The notes below the pieces were generated by a model. It saw only the letters and a program-made list of their open reading frames with translations. It had not been told where the DNA came from and made no database searches. Position numbers and translations under genes: made by a program. 35,898 bases of DNA, taken from Bacteroidota bacterium (GTDB lineage: Bacteria > Bacteroidota > Ignavibacteria > UBA10030 > UBA8401). The stretch is taken from the NCBI GenBank assembly GCA_030679145.1, contig JAUXTU010000004.1, positions 1 through 35,898 of the forward strand, written 5' to 3'. Positions 26,007 through 35,016 of this stretch are shown in pieces. Every line of letters begins with the position of its first letter. Within the stretch, counting starts at the first letter, position 1.

Positions 26007-26672
26007 ATGAGAACTACATTTTGGGGAATAGTGGTATCTGTAATGCTGCCAGTATCTCTCTACGCACAGAGTGGCAACATCAATAACACTCTCGGCACCG
26101 GAGGATCATTTAAAGTAAAAAGTGCAGCGAGCGATTCTCTTTTTGTAGTCAAAGAGAATGGCAGCGTCGGTATCGGTACCGACAGTCCTGGAGAAAAACT
26201 TGATCTCAATGGAAACCTGAATGTGAGGGGGACAATTACAATCAACTCCGCCACCCGATACTACTCAATTGCAGGCGCAGAACTACAACCATGGAACAAT
26301 ACAAGTTTCAGTTACCAGAAAGGTGCTGAGGCGGTAAACGGATTGATCAGCGCTGAAACTATTGTGTTCTACGTTCCCGTGCATCTTCCCCACGGTGTTA
26401 CGATCACAATAATAAATGTCTTCGTGCTCGATAGTGATGCAATTCAGGAGATGACCGTAGAACTGCGAAGAAGCAATTTGGTGATTGCAACCGGTTCGTC
26501 CAGCGGTTCCCCGGGATCGACGACCATCACCATGTCGGATTTATCAGAGACAGTGAACAACTATAATTATTCCTATGTCCTAAGGGTCGTCTGGACTACC
26601 AGTGCCAATCCGTTACAGCTTCAATTCCAACGAGCCTTGATCACGTACTCGGTAAACAACCCTGCTCCCTAA
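26007..26672 (+). CDS. Secreted protein with conserved GSVGIGT head and unrecognised beta-rich tail
   Basis: 221 residues with signal peptide (VMLPVSLYAQS) and ribosome binding site AGGAGAGG. The head (residues 22-75) contains NNTLGTGGSFKVKSAASDSL and ENGSVGIGT followed by a P-x5-LD-x-NG motif, a repeat-like module seen at the N-terminal side of many Bacteroidota surface proteins and tail-fibre-like proteins. The tail (about 80-221) is beta-rich (ETIVFYVPVHLPHGVTIT, EMTVELRRSNLVIATGSSS) and unfamiliar to me. No T9SS tail. The next gene repeats the same head on a different tail. Function unknown; probably surface or extracellular. Confidence 0.72.
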   Translation: MRTTFWGIVVSVMLPVSLYAQSGNINNTLGTGGSFKVKSAASDSLFVVKENGSVGIGTDSPGEKLDLNGNLNVRGTITINSATRYYSIAGAELQPWNNTSFSYQKGAEAVNGLISAETIVFYVPVHLPHGVTITIINVFVLDSDAIQEMTVELRRSNLVIATGSSSGSPGSTTITMSDLSETVNNYNYSYVLRVVWTTSANPLQLQFQRALITYSVNNPAP

Positions 26673-26731
26673 AAACAAAGATATAAACTCCCATGAAATC
26701 AACAATAACATACATTACAGGAGATCGAACT

Positions 26732-27394
26732 ATGAAACGAATTTTTTATACATCGTTTTTGGGTATGTTGTTTTCAGTAACGCTGTACAGTCAAAGCGGA
26801 AGCATCAACAATACTCTCGGCACCGGAGGATCGTTTAAAGTAAAAAGTGCCGCGAGCGATTCTCTGCTTGTTGTGAAAGAGAATGGCAGCGTCGGCATCG
26901 GGACAAGTAACCCCGCAAGTACATTGGATGTTAACGGACAATTGACTGCCGACCAGGTCAAAGTGGATGGCATTCCATCGTTCTTCGCCGTACATATTCC
27001 GGAATCTGATTTAATCACGGGTCATGTGTTGGCAACATGGAATGAAACAACATCTCCCGGCGTACATGACAACTCAGCAAGTTTCGATCAATCCACAGGG
27101 CAGTTCGTTGTTCCTCGGGATGGATTCTACTCCCTGACGAGCCACATTGAGTTGTTTTCGGCGGGTGTTTCAGGAGCACACCTTTACGTAAGAGTTGATG
27201 GAGTGATCACTGGATTGGCCGACTATACTCCTACGAGTTATTCCGGCGCATCTGCGATGCTTAGCGTTGCAGGTGTCCTGAAGTTGTTGGCAGGACAAAC
27301 GGTGACATTACTCATTACAGCACCCGACGCTACTCCCGGTTTTTTTTCTGCGGAGCAGGGATACTTCAGCGGTTTTTTGATCAGTGACTTCTAA
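26732..27394 (+). CDS. Secreted protein with the same GSVGIGT head and a C1q-like C-terminal domain
   Basis: 220 residues from ATG 26732, chosen because CAGGAG lies about ten bases upstream and a signal peptide (FYTSFLGMLFSVTLYSQS) then begins at once; the ATG at 26693 would add 13 polar residues. The head (NNTLGTGGSFKVKSAASDSL, ENGSVGIGT, STLDVNGQL) is nearly identical to that of the preceding gene, also at DNA level. The tail (about 85-220) has the pattern of a C1q/TNF-like jelly roll: ASFDQSTGQFVVPRDGFYSL, HLYVRVDG, LSVAGVLKLLAGQTVTLLI and a final GYFSGFLIS. Such domains form trimers and bind varied ligands. It sits 59 bp after the paralogue, so they may be cotranscribed. Confidence 0.75.
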   Translation: MKRIFYTSFLGMLFSVTLYSQSGSINNTLGTGGSFKVKSAASDSLLVVKENGSVGIGTSNPASTLDVNGQLTADQVKVDGIPSFFAVHIPESDLITGHVLATWNETTSPGVHDNSASFDQSTGQFVVPRDGFYSLTSHIELFSAGVSGAHLYVRVDGVITGLADYTPTSYSGASAMLSVAGVLKLLAGQTVTLLITAPDATPGFFSAEQGYFSGFLISDF

Positions 27395-27468
27395 TTATGG
27401 TGAAAAACACAACCACTTTTTCTTATTCGATTCTTATAAATTTATAATTATAGAAAGGAAAATTTCAC

Positions 27469-28254
27469 ATGAGGCGAATTTTGAGTTACCTTTTTATTCC
27501 ATCATTGCTTTGTCTTATTCCTTTCTCAGCAAAAAGTCAAAGCACGATAGAGTTTCAATCGGGCACACAGATCGAAGTCACTACCGGCGCAGATATTTGT
27601 GCTGATAACGTTATTATTAACGGCTCTTATTCCGGTAGCGGAACGAAGTGCGGAGGTGCTCTTCCTGTGGAGCTTGTTTCATTCACTGTCTCGTCTCATT
27701 GGTCGAATGCAGAATTGTATTGGACAACAGCGACGGAAATGAATAATTATGGATTTGAAATTGAGAAGAGCAGAATTCAGAACACAGAAGTCAGTAGTAA
27801 AAATAAAATAGAAGCGTGGGGAAAAATTGCATTTGTTGAAGGGAATGGAACAACGAATGTTCCGAAAGAATATTCTTTTACCGACAAAAATATTTCTATA
27901 GGAAAATACTCATACCGCTTAAAACAAATCGACCGCGACGGGAAATTTGAATATTCGCATGAAGTAGAAGTAGTGATTTCGCCGATACCGCAGATGTTTG
28001 CGCTGATGCAGAATTATCCGAATCCATTTAATCCAACAACAGTGATCAGTTATCAGTTACCAGTGAACAGTCATGTGTCGTTGAAAGTATATGATGCGAT
28101 CGGCAGAGAAGTGGCAACGTTGGTGAATGATGTGAAGGAAGCTGGATATTATTCTGTAACGTTCGATGCATCGAGACTTTCAACAGGAATGTATATTTAT
28201 ATTTTGAGAGCGGAAAATTTTGTTGTGTCGAAGAAATTGCTGCTATTGAAATAG
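27469..28254 (+). CDS. Small secreted T9SS cargo protein
   Basis: 261 residues with signal peptide (LLCLIPFSAKSQ) and ribosome binding site GAAAGGAAA. A short beta-rich segment (TIEFQSGTQIEVTTGADICA) precedes an FN3-like region of the type commonly found before T9SS tails (LPVELVSFTVSSHWSNAELY, then WTTATEMNNYGFEIEKS and YSYRLKQIDRDGKFEYS). A complete type A tail starts at about residue 176 (FALMQNYPNPFNPTTVISYQ) and ends KKLLLLK. The DNA of its tail is closely similar to that of the CHRD gene tail. No enzymatic domain is visible; a structural or adhesive role is possible but not shown. Confidence 0.82.
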   Translation: MRRILSYLFIPSLLCLIPFSAKSQSTIEFQSGTQIEVTTGADICADNVIINGSYSGSGTKCGGALPVELVSFTVSSHWSNAELYWTTATEMNNYGFEIEKSRIQNTEVSSKNKIEAWGKIAFVEGNGTTNVPKEYSFTDKNISIGKYSYRLKQIDRDGKFEYSHEVEVVISPIPQMFALMQNYPNPFNPTTVISYQLPVNSHVSLKVYDAIGREVATLVNDVKEAGYYSVTFDASRLSTGMYIYILRAENFVVSKKLLLLK

Positions 28255-28807
28255 TTGAGTCATTGAGATGATCTCCTAATAATCAAATTTATCCATCATT
28301 TTTGAAAATTGCTTGATAGTAACAAACACACCCAAAAATATAAATTTTACTTATCAAGGAATAGTGTATATTGAATTAGGACAATTCTATCCGTTAACAG
28401 CATCAAAAGGAAGCCACATGACGATAGATCTGTCTCATTGTAATACAGTCCCATGCTTTTCTCTCCAATCTTCCTACTGTAACAGTGGTAATACTGTTGG
28501 GGTACCTTTCCTTTATTATCACCTTCAGCTTGTCTGATCGATGGTGTTAAATTCTCAAATATAATCTTTTTAAAAACTTTCAGCGTCATAGATGATCGTG
28601 TTGAACGTTGATTCTGTTCTCATTTGAATAGTCTAAACGGACTAGCGTCCGGTATCTTCTCCCTGAGGATTTATTTCGCGGGAAACAATATTTGGAAAGA
28701 ATTATCCTGATGAAAATGGGATAGAAAGCTATTCATAGAAAAGAAATTTTAATAAAAATAATCAACAACAATTTTACACTGCACAAACATTTAAAAGGAG
28801 AAATACT
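28255..28807. other. 553-bp intergenic region without supported gene
   Basis: AT-rich spacer. Short frames on both strands (for example 28313-28537 plus and 28347-28589 minus) overlap one another, lack ribosome binding sites and show no family pattern. Only the ribosome binding site AAAAGGAG at 28794-28801, serving the next gene, is clear. No terminator hairpin was seen after the previous gene. Confidence 0.5.
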
Positions 28808-30634
28808 ATGAAAAACAAAATGATCCTTCTTGCCACACTATTTTGGGTAGGATTGAGTTTGCTGAACGCCCAAGAAAATTTTCCGGAAAAATGGGCTGCA
28901 AAATTTAACCTTTCGCCGGATAATTTGAAACAGTATAATCCGGACGGATCGCTGGTTGTGGGTGCTAATGAAGAAGAAATTTGTATGCTTAATGGTATGG
29001 ATGGAAAGGTACTCTGGTCTTATGAATACAAGGATAAATTGGGTATCAAGTCGTTCGAGTATCAATCGTGGAATAAAAAAGCCGGGGTGATCATGCTCCT
29101 TGAAAACAAAGATGATAATTGCCACAAGATATTCCTCGACGAAAAAACTGGTAATGAATTATGGAGAACCGATCGGCTGACTAATTTTGGTAATTATTTG
29201 ATCGATGGCACATTCCGTGATAATTATGTTCAGGAATTATATGCGACCCCTTTTTTCGATGGGAAGAACGTGGAACTTGTGGAAATAAAAACCGGAAAAG
29301 CATTATGGAGTAACTCGCAATTTAAAGATTTCAAGGATGATGATTTCGAATTGTTTACGCTGGCTGAAGAAGGTCTTGTCGGAATCATGAATGCAGATAA
29401 ATTTGGTTACATCGACCTCAAAACTGGTAAATCTGTTGCACGAGGAAAGATTTCTCCGAATTCGGATGCAATTACACTGAGCGAGAAGGATCTGCGAGTG
29501 AGCATTGATTATGGAAAACACGAGTTTCTCTCCTTTACACGAAAAATGACCCTCTCTGCAACTAAGATATCTACAAATCAGAAAGTGTGGGAAACATCTT
29601 TCGAGGGGACCGTTTATGAGTCATGGGCAATATTTTCCGGTGAGAGCGTACTGGGGCAACTGTTGAAGGGGGGCAATAAAGTGATCACATTTGATGTAGT
29701 AGGGGACAACGTGATCGTCATCTATGAGGGCATTTCGGTATTTGATTTAAAGGACGGCCGGAAGTTGTGGAGTGCTGCGTATGAGAGCGTAGACTATGAG
29801 GGTGGTTTAAAGGTTGTTCAAATATTAAACGTTGCGGCAAGACTGATATCCGGAGACGGTATTTTTCTGGTCGATCGCAAAACAGAAAAAATTCATAAGT
29901 ACGATCTCGCAACCGGAAAAGAGCTATGGACAGCGCCAGGTATATCTTCCGATGACATTATTCCTTGCATGATTCTAAAGAACCACACGCTATTGGTTCA
30001 ATTCGGCGGGTACATGAGCGTTCAGACCTTTTTTACTGGAGACCAGGTCTATCAAAGTGAATCCAAGTTCGCAGGCGACTCATATGGAATCCGGGCTTAC
30101 AACGCTGAAACCGGATCTCTACTGTGGGATACTGACAAAATGAAGTCTGTGCTAAAGGAGGAATTCGGCGAGCGCATTACGGATCTCATAATCAACGGAG
30201 ATTATGTCTACGTGTGCGGGGAAAAAACTCTTTTTGCGCTCGAAGTGCAGACGGGAAAGCCAAAATATACCGTCAACATCAAAGACCTCAAGATTGATGC
30301 ACCTTTTTATTTGACACTGTCTGAATCAGGGCAACGTTTATATCTTGATTGCGACGAAGGAATAGCGGCATTTAATATCGCTGATGGCAAGAAGATCTAC
30401 TCAAACAATACGGATAAGAATTTCGGCAGATTTTCACAAGGCAAAAATTATTTTTCGTGGAATGGGGTAGAGCCGTTGGAACTTTCCAAGTTTATCGGAT
30501 TTGATCTGAACACGGGCGCAATCAAAGGAGAATATGAAATGAATAGTGACACGCCTCAGTTGACCGATGATGGAGAATATCTTATTCGATTCGACGGTAA
30601 GAACGTTATCAAACTAAGCATGAACAAAAAATAG
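28808..30634 (+). CDS. Exported PQQ-type beta-propeller repeat protein
   Basis: 608 residues with a signal peptide (LATLFWVGLSLLNAQE) and a good ribosome binding site. It has at least nine PQQ-like blade motifs of the form D-x-TG-x-x-LW: GMDGKVLWSYEY, EKTGNELWRTD, IKTGKALWSN, LKTGKSVARG, LKDGRKLWSA, LATGKELWTA, AETGSLLWDT, VQTGKPKYT and IADGKKIYS. This suggests an eight-bladed or larger propeller of the quinoprotein-like or BamB-like type. Catalytic residues of true quinoprotein dehydrogenases are not evident, so a binding or scaffold role is more likely. It has no T9SS tail of its own, yet a truncated tail remnant begins within six bases of its stop in another frame. Confidence 0.83.
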   Translation: MKNKMILLATLFWVGLSLLNAQENFPEKWAAKFNLSPDNLKQYNPDGSLVVGANEEEICMLNGMDGKVLWSYEYKDKLGIKSFEYQSWNKKAGVIMLLENKDDNCHKIFLDEKTGNELWRTDRLTNFGNYLIDGTFRDNYVQELYATPFFDGKNVELVEIKTGKALWSNSQFKDFKDDDFELFTLAEEGLVGIMNADKFGYIDLKTGKSVARGKISPNSDAITLSEKDLRVSIDYGKHEFLSFTRKMTLSATKISTNQKVWETSFEGTVYESWAIFSGESVLGQLLKGGNKVITFDVVGDNVIVIYEGISVFDLKDGRKLWSAAYESVDYEGGLKVVQILNVAARLISGDGIFLVDRKTEKIHKYDLATGKELWTAPGISSDDIIPCMILKNHTLLVQFGGYMSVQTFFTGDQVYQSESKFAGDSYGIRAYNAETGSLLWDTDKMKSVLKEEFGERITDLIINGDYVYVCGEKTLFALEVQTGKPKYTVNIKDLKIDAPFYLTLSESGQRLYLDCDEGIAAFNIADGKKIYSNNTDKNFGRFSQGKNYFSWNGVEPLELSKFIGFDLNTGAIKGEYEMNSDTPQLTDDGEYLIRFDGKNVIKLSMNKK

Positions 30635-30639
30635 CAAAC

Positions 30640-30780
30640 GAAGTTTTGATGAACGAAGTAAAAGAAGGGGGATATTATTCAGCAACATTCAATGCGTCGA
30701 AATTATCTTCCGGAATATATTTTGCGAAATTACAAAGCGGTGATAAAGTACAGTTAAAGAAGATGATGCTCCTTAAATAA
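30640..30780 (+). pseudogene. Truncated T9SS sorting-tail remnant
   Basis: From 30640 the frame reads EVLMNEVKEGGYYSATFNAS and ends KKMMLLK at the TAA of 30778-30780. This is the second half of a type A sorting tail; the NYPNPFNP half is missing and nothing upstream in this frame encodes a protein. It lies in a different frame from the propeller gene, which stops at 30634. I infer that the propeller gene was placed against, or recombined into, the 3' end of an older T9SS gene. Confidence 0.7.
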
Positions 30781-30818
30781 GAATTAGATGAGTAATTGAG
30801 CATTATGAATACACAGTT

Positions 30819-30870
30819 GGGACGATCGTCTTGCCCTTCAGTTTGAAGGGCGGGACAATCGTCCCTTTTT
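30819..30870 (+). terminator. Strong hairpin terminator before the sensor kinase
   Basis: A long stem pairs 30819-30839 with 30845-30865 (GGGACGATCGTC..GCCCTTC against GAAGGGC..GACAATCGTCCC) with a five-base loop and two mismatched positions in the middle, followed by TTTTT. It closes the secreted-protein region. Confidence 0.85.
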
Positions 30871-30959
30871 ATTGTACGCTATTTTTATTTTGGTATATAA
30901 ATGCTTACGTTACAGCGAAATCATAAATAAATCCCTATTTCATTAAATCGAATCAATTG

Positions 30960-33900
30960 ATGAGAATATTATTTACAAACAATGCAGGTTGGTTTCATAA
31001 ATTCTTTTTATTGAACAGCGTAATATGTTTTTTCCTTCTAATAAATCATTCTGTGTACGCTCAAAATTCTCCGCTGCAGTTTGAACACATTTCGATAGAA
31101 TCCGGTCTTTCGCAATCCAGTGCACGCTGTTTGCTTCAAGATCGTTACGGTTTTTTATGGATCGGCAGTCAGGACGGATTGAATCGGTATGATGGGTATG
31201 AGTTTAAAGTCTACAAATATGATGCGTTAGACTCCAATTCGTTGACTGGTAATTTTATTTCCTGTCTTCTTGAAGATCGTGAGGGATTGTTATGGATCGG
31301 AACAATTGGCGGACTGACTCGATTCGATCCTGTTAATAATACATTCACACGATATTTCCCGGATAAAAAAAATAATTCAGCGTTACAAGGTGAATCGGTG
31401 CTTGCATTGTGTGAAGATAATGATGGAAATATTTGGGCGGCGACATATCTTGGCGGCATAAGTAAGTTTGATAAGAAATCAAATTCATTTAAAACGTTTG
31501 TAAATGATCCGAATGATCCCAAAAGCATCAGTAATAATTTTGTGACTGATATTTCAAAAGATAATAAGGGAAATTTATGGATTGGAACTTTTGGCGGTGG
31601 ATTGAATAAGTTATTTCCACGAACCGGAACATTCGATCATTATTACAGCGATCCTCAAAGAAAGAATTCTCTCAGTTCAAATATTATTACATCGTTAGTA
31701 TGGTATTCAGATGATACGTTGCTTATTGGTACGCATAATGGTTTTAATGTTTTTAATCCAAAAACCAATGTTTCTGCTCTCTATACTAATGATCCTAACA
31801 ATGATCGAAGTATAAGCAGTAATCCAATCCAAAAAATATATCTGGATACGACAGGACGGATCTGGATTGGAACATACGATGCCGGATTGAATCGCTTCGA
31901 CAAGGTCACGGGAACATTTATCCATTATCAAAAAAATGAAAATGATCTTCGCAGTCTTAATTCCAACAGCATTCCTGCGATCTTGGTGGATAGAAATAAC
32001 GTTCTGTGGGTTGGTTCGGGAACGAACGGTCTGAATAAATGTAATTTAAACCCGAGAATGTTTTCAATCATAAAGAACAACCGAGAGAATAAAAATTCGC
32101 TCAGCAGTAATATGATCCGTTCGATATTTGAAGGCAGCCGCGGGAATATTTGGGTTGGGACAGATGTTGGGTTGAATAAAATTGAAAAGCAAACAAAAAA
32201 TATTACACGATACATTTCGGAACCGGCGAACAAATCCACACTAAGCGACAACAGGATATGGACGATCAATGAAGACAAGAATGGTATTCTGTGGATCGGA
32301 ACGCAATCCGGACTGAACAAATATGATCCGGTAAAGAATGTTTTTATTCGATATGTATATGATCCTAAGGATCCAAAAAGTATTCCGTACAACCTTATTG
32401 TAAGTATTTATATCGACAGTGCTAATATTTTATGGCTTGGGTCTTCCGGCGGCGGTTTAATACTATATAATTCTCGCAAGAATGAATTCAAACAATACTT
32501 TCACCGAGATGAAGATCCAAATAGTATCAGTGACAATATTGTATTTGAAGTCTACCAGGGAAGATCCAAACTAATCTGGATATGCACGCCGACCGGACTC
32601 AATTCATTTGATCCAACCGCCAAAAAATTCGTCCGCTATACGCAATTGAAATTTTCCAATCGGTCTCAAGAATCAAAAACTATTTTTTCGATCTACGAAG
32701 ATGAGCAAGGGATATTATGGCTTGGAAGTTTGGGTGATGGTCTGATCCGATTTGATGTTGAACAACAACAAGTGAAAAATTATACCGAGAAAGATGGGCT
32801 TCCAAATAATGTTGTGTATGCCATTGTTCCGGATTCAAAGAGCAATCTTTGGCTCTCTACGAACAAAGGTTTATCCAGATTTGATAAAACAACTGAGAAA
32901 TTCAAAAATTATGATATGACCGATGGATTGCCGAGCAACGAATTTAATTCCGGTGCAAAGTTGAGAACACACGAAAACAAATTATATTTCGGGGGGATAG
33001 AAGGTATTGTTCATTTTGATCCGTTGAATGTGCAAGAGAACAAATATATTCCTTCTGTTATCGTCTCGCGATTTAAAGTACTTGAAAAAGAATACCGGAA
33101 AGATAAGACATACTATGGCGGCGAAGAGATTCACCTAACATATGCTGACAATTATTTCTCATTTGAATTTGCAGGATTGGAATTTACCGAGCCTACCAAA
33201 AATCAGTACGCATACAAATTAGAAGGACTTGATAATGATTGGATATATTCAGGAAACCGGCGTTATGTTGGTTATACGCATTTAGAGCCGGGAGAATTTA
33301 CTTTCCGGGTGAAAGCATCGAATAATGATGGGCTGTGGAATGATAAGGGAATTGCGATCAAAATAATTATCTCGCCTCCATTTTGGAAAACGTGGTGGTT
33401 CATTGCTTCAATGATAATTCTCATTTCTGGAATTATATATTCATGGATACGACAACGAATAAATCGATTGAAGAAGGAAGCAAAATCACAGGAATTGTTC
33501 TCGAAACAATTGATGGAAGTGTACGAAATAGAACGGAAAAGGATTGCATCGGAATTGCATGATGGACTTGGTCAGAATTTATTGATCATAGCAAACCGGG
33601 CAAAGATGGGATTGAAAAAGGAAGAAATGCCATCGATGCAAAAAGAGTTCGAGATCATCTCCTCCAGCGCATTGGAATCGATCAATGATGTCCGGAAGAT
33701 TTCCTACAATCTTCATCCGCTGCAGATCGACGAAGTAGGAATTACTACGGCGATTGAATCAATGTTGAAACGGATTGCAACACTCATCGACAACAAATTA
33801 TCATTTACTATTGAGAATATTGATGGCATTCTTTCTGAAGAGAAGCGTATCCATTTCTATCGAATCATTCAAGAGACATTGAACAATGCAATAAAGCATT

Positions 33901-34127
33901 CTTCAGCAGAAACTATTGAAGTGATAGTTGTAAAAGAAGAGGGGTCGATCAGGGCAGTTATTAAAGACGATGGCAAAGGATTTGATTCAAAGATTAAAGG
34001 GGAGGGATATGGAATGCGCAGCCTTAATGAACGCATAAAGATCCTTGGCGGAAAGTTTACAATCGAATCTTCACCCGGTGGCGGAACGGTTATTAAAATC
34101 ATTATTCCAATAAATACCAAAGAGTAA
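30960..34127 (+). CDS. Two-component sensor histidine kinase with periplasmic Reg_prop double propeller
   Basis: 1,055 residues from ATG 30960 (a TTG directly precedes it). Order: N-terminal membrane or signal segment (about 13-35), 14 Reg_prop motifs of the form LWIGT-x-x-GLN-x-(F/Y)D (about 55-690), enough for two seven-bladed propellers, a Y_Y_Y domain (about 740-805, QYAYKLEGLDNDWIYSGNRR), one membrane helix (about 810-832, WWFIASMIILISGIIYSW), a HisKA_3 dimerisation domain with phospho-acceptor His867 in ASELHDGLGQN, and a HATPase_c domain (N-box QETLNNAIKHS, G1 DDGKGFD, G2 GYGMRSLNERI). This is the architecture of glycan-sensing kinases related to hybrid two-component systems, but with no receiver or AraC domain of its own. 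A NarL-type regulator follows 8 bp downstream. The signal sensed is unknown; surface glycans are the family precedent. Confidence 0.93.
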   Translation: MRILFTNNAGWFHKFFLLNSVICFFLLINHSVYAQNSPLQFEHISIESGLSQSSARCLLQDRYGFLWIGSQDGLNRYDGYEFKVYKYDALDSNSLTGNFISCLLEDREGLLWIGTIGGLTRFDPVNNTFTRYFPDKKNNSALQGESVLALCEDNDGNIWAATYLGGISKFDKKSNSFKTFVNDPNDPKSISNNFVTDISKDNKGNLWIGTFGGGLNKLFPRTGTFDHYYSDPQRKNSLSSNIITSLVWYSDDTLLIGTHNGFNVFNPKTNVSALYTNDPNNDRSISSNPIQKIYLDTTGRIWIGTYDAGLNRFDKVTGTFIHYQKNENDLRSLNSNSIPAILVDRNNVLWVGSGTNGLNKCNLNPRMFSIIKNNRENKNSLSSNMIRSIFEGSRGNIWVGTDVGLNKIEKQTKNITRYISEPANKSTLSDNRIWTINEDKNGILWIGTQSGLNKYDPVKNVFIRYVYDPKDPKSIPYNLIVSIYIDSANILWLGSSGGGLILYNSRKNEFKQYFHRDEDPNSISDNIVFEVYQGRSKLIWICTPTGLNSFDPTAKKFVRYTQLKFSNRSQESKTIFSIYEDEQGILWLGSLGDGLIRFDVEQQQVKNYTEKDGLPNNVVYAIVPDSKSNLWLSTNKGLSRFDKTTEKFKNYDMTDGLPSNEFNSGAKLRTHENKLYFGGIEGIVHFDPLNVQENKYIPSVIVSRFKVLEKEYRKDKTYYGGEEIHLTYADNYFSFEFAGLEFTEPTKNQYAYKLEGLDNDWIYSGNRRYVGYTHLEPGEFTFRVKASNNDGLWNDKGIAIKIIISPPFWKTWWFIASMIILISGIIYSWIRQRINRLKKEAKSQELFSKQLMEVYEIERKRIASELHDGLGQNLLIIANRAKMGLKKEEMPSMQKEFEIISSSALESINDVRKISYNLHPLQIDEVGITTAIESMLKRIATLIDNKLSFTIENIDGILSEEKRIHFYRIIQETLNNAIKHSSAETIEVIVVKEEGSIRAVIKDDGKGFDSKIKGEGYGMRSLNERIKILGGKFTIESSPGGGTVIKIIIPINTKE

Positions 34128-34135
34128 CGGAGAGT

Positions 34136-34780
34136 ATGAAAAAAATATTCATTGCTGACGATCATCCGATCTTTCGGAAAGGATTGATAGAAATTATTTC
34201 AGCAGAGCCTGGCTTTGAAGTCGTCGGAGAATGCGGGGATGGAATTACTGCGTTAAAATATATCGCCGAAAAGAAACCTGATATCGCATTGCTCGATATT
34301 CAGATGCCAAAAATGAACGGCTTTGATGTGCTAAAGAAGATCAATGAATTAAACCTCCCAACGAAAGTAGTTTTTCTAACAATGCACAGCGAAGAAGATA
34401 TTTTTGAAAAAGCAATGGAGCTTGGCGCGAAAGCATATCTGTTAAAAGAATCCGTTACGGATGATATCGTTCAGTGTATCAACAATGTTTTACAAGGGAA
34501 GTTTTATGTTTCCGGATCCATTTCCAATTACTTATTCACCTTGAATAATAAGCTGAAGACAGGAAATGAAAAATCAGGTCTTCAAAAACTCACTTCTACA
34601 GAAACGAAGATCCTGAAACTGATCGCTGAAAAAAAATCCAGCCGTGAAATTGCTGACATACTGTATATAAGCGTCCGCACGGTTGAGAATCACAGAAATA
34701 ATATCTGCACGAAACTCGACCTCCACGGAGCAAACGCTCTTCTTCCATTTGCTCTCGAAAATAAACATCTCCTCGTTTAA
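34136..34780 (+). CDS. NarL/FixJ family response regulator
   Basis: 214 residues with ribosome binding site CGGAGAG. The receiver domain (1-120) has the acidic pocket (Asp8, Asp9), phospho-acceptor Asp54 in ALLDIQMP, Thr82 and Lys104 in YLLKES. The LuxR-type helix-turn-helix lies at about 148-205 (LTSTETKILKLIAEKKSSRE, then IADILYISVRTVENHR). It is the cognate partner of the kinase 8 bp upstream: HisKA_3 kinases pair with this regulator class as a rule. Target genes are not known; the neighbouring secreted-protein clusters are candidates. REP-like palindromes follow its stop. Confidence 0.93.
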   Translation: MKKIFIADDHPIFRKGLIEIISAEPGFEVVGECGDGITALKYIAEKKPDIALLDIQMPKMNGFDVLKKINELNLPTKVVFLTMHSEEDIFEKAMELGAKAYLLKESVTDDIVQCINNVLQGKFYVSGSISNYLFTLNNKLKTGNEKSGLQKLTSTETKILKLIAEKKSSREIADILYISVRTVENHRNNICTKLDLHGANALLPFALENKHLLV

Positions 34781-34801
34781 CATTTGTCGTAAATTGACGC
34801 C

Positions 34802-34856
34802 ATTCCCGCGTGTGCCGCTTTACGGCATCCCGTAAAGCGGGATTTTTAGCGGGAAT
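34802..34856. repeat. REP-like palindrome
   Basis: Outer arms ATTCCCGC (34802-34809) and GCGGGAAT (34849-34856) enclose a perfect 11-bp stem CCGCTTTACGG (34815-34825) with CCGTAAAGCGG (34830-34840), loop of four bases. It belongs to the ATTCCCGC..GCGGGAAT style of dispersed intergenic palindrome seen in many bacteria and may also end transcription of the regulator gene. Confidence 0.75.
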
Positions 34857-34871
34857 CTATCCTATGGATGC

Positions 34872-34919
34872 AACCTTGCGAAGGTTTAGTGAAACATTCT
34901 TCTTAACCTTCGCAAGGTT
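34872..34919. repeat. Paired palindromic repeat AACCTTGCGAAGGTT
   Basis: AACCTTGCGAAGGTT at 34872-34886 and its exact reverse complement at 34905-34919, separated by 18 bases. Each copy is also a hairpin by itself (AACCTT/AAGGTT with a three-base loop). Thus the region can fold as two small hairpins or one 15-bp stem. T residues follow the second arm, so a terminator role is possible. Confidence 0.75.
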
Positions 34920-35016
34920 TATCTTCTTATCGAGTTGCACCCTAAGTATTCCTACTCATAACAATTGAGTATTCCTCGCTATTCCAAATCCAGACAAATT
35001 TGTCCAATTTCAAACA

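Noticed and set aside
27384-27605. Plus-strand frame of 73 residues bridging two secreted-protein genes
   Set aside because: Overlaps the real start and signal peptide of the gene at 27469 and shows no domain pattern.
28313-28589. Opposed short frames in the 553-bp spacer
   Set aside because: They overlap each other, lack translation signals and resemble nothing known; treated as noncoding.
28808-30780. Simple sequencing frameshift joining the propeller to its sorting tail
   Set aside because: The NYPNPFNP half of the tail is absent, so a one-base shift would not restore a complete sorting domain.
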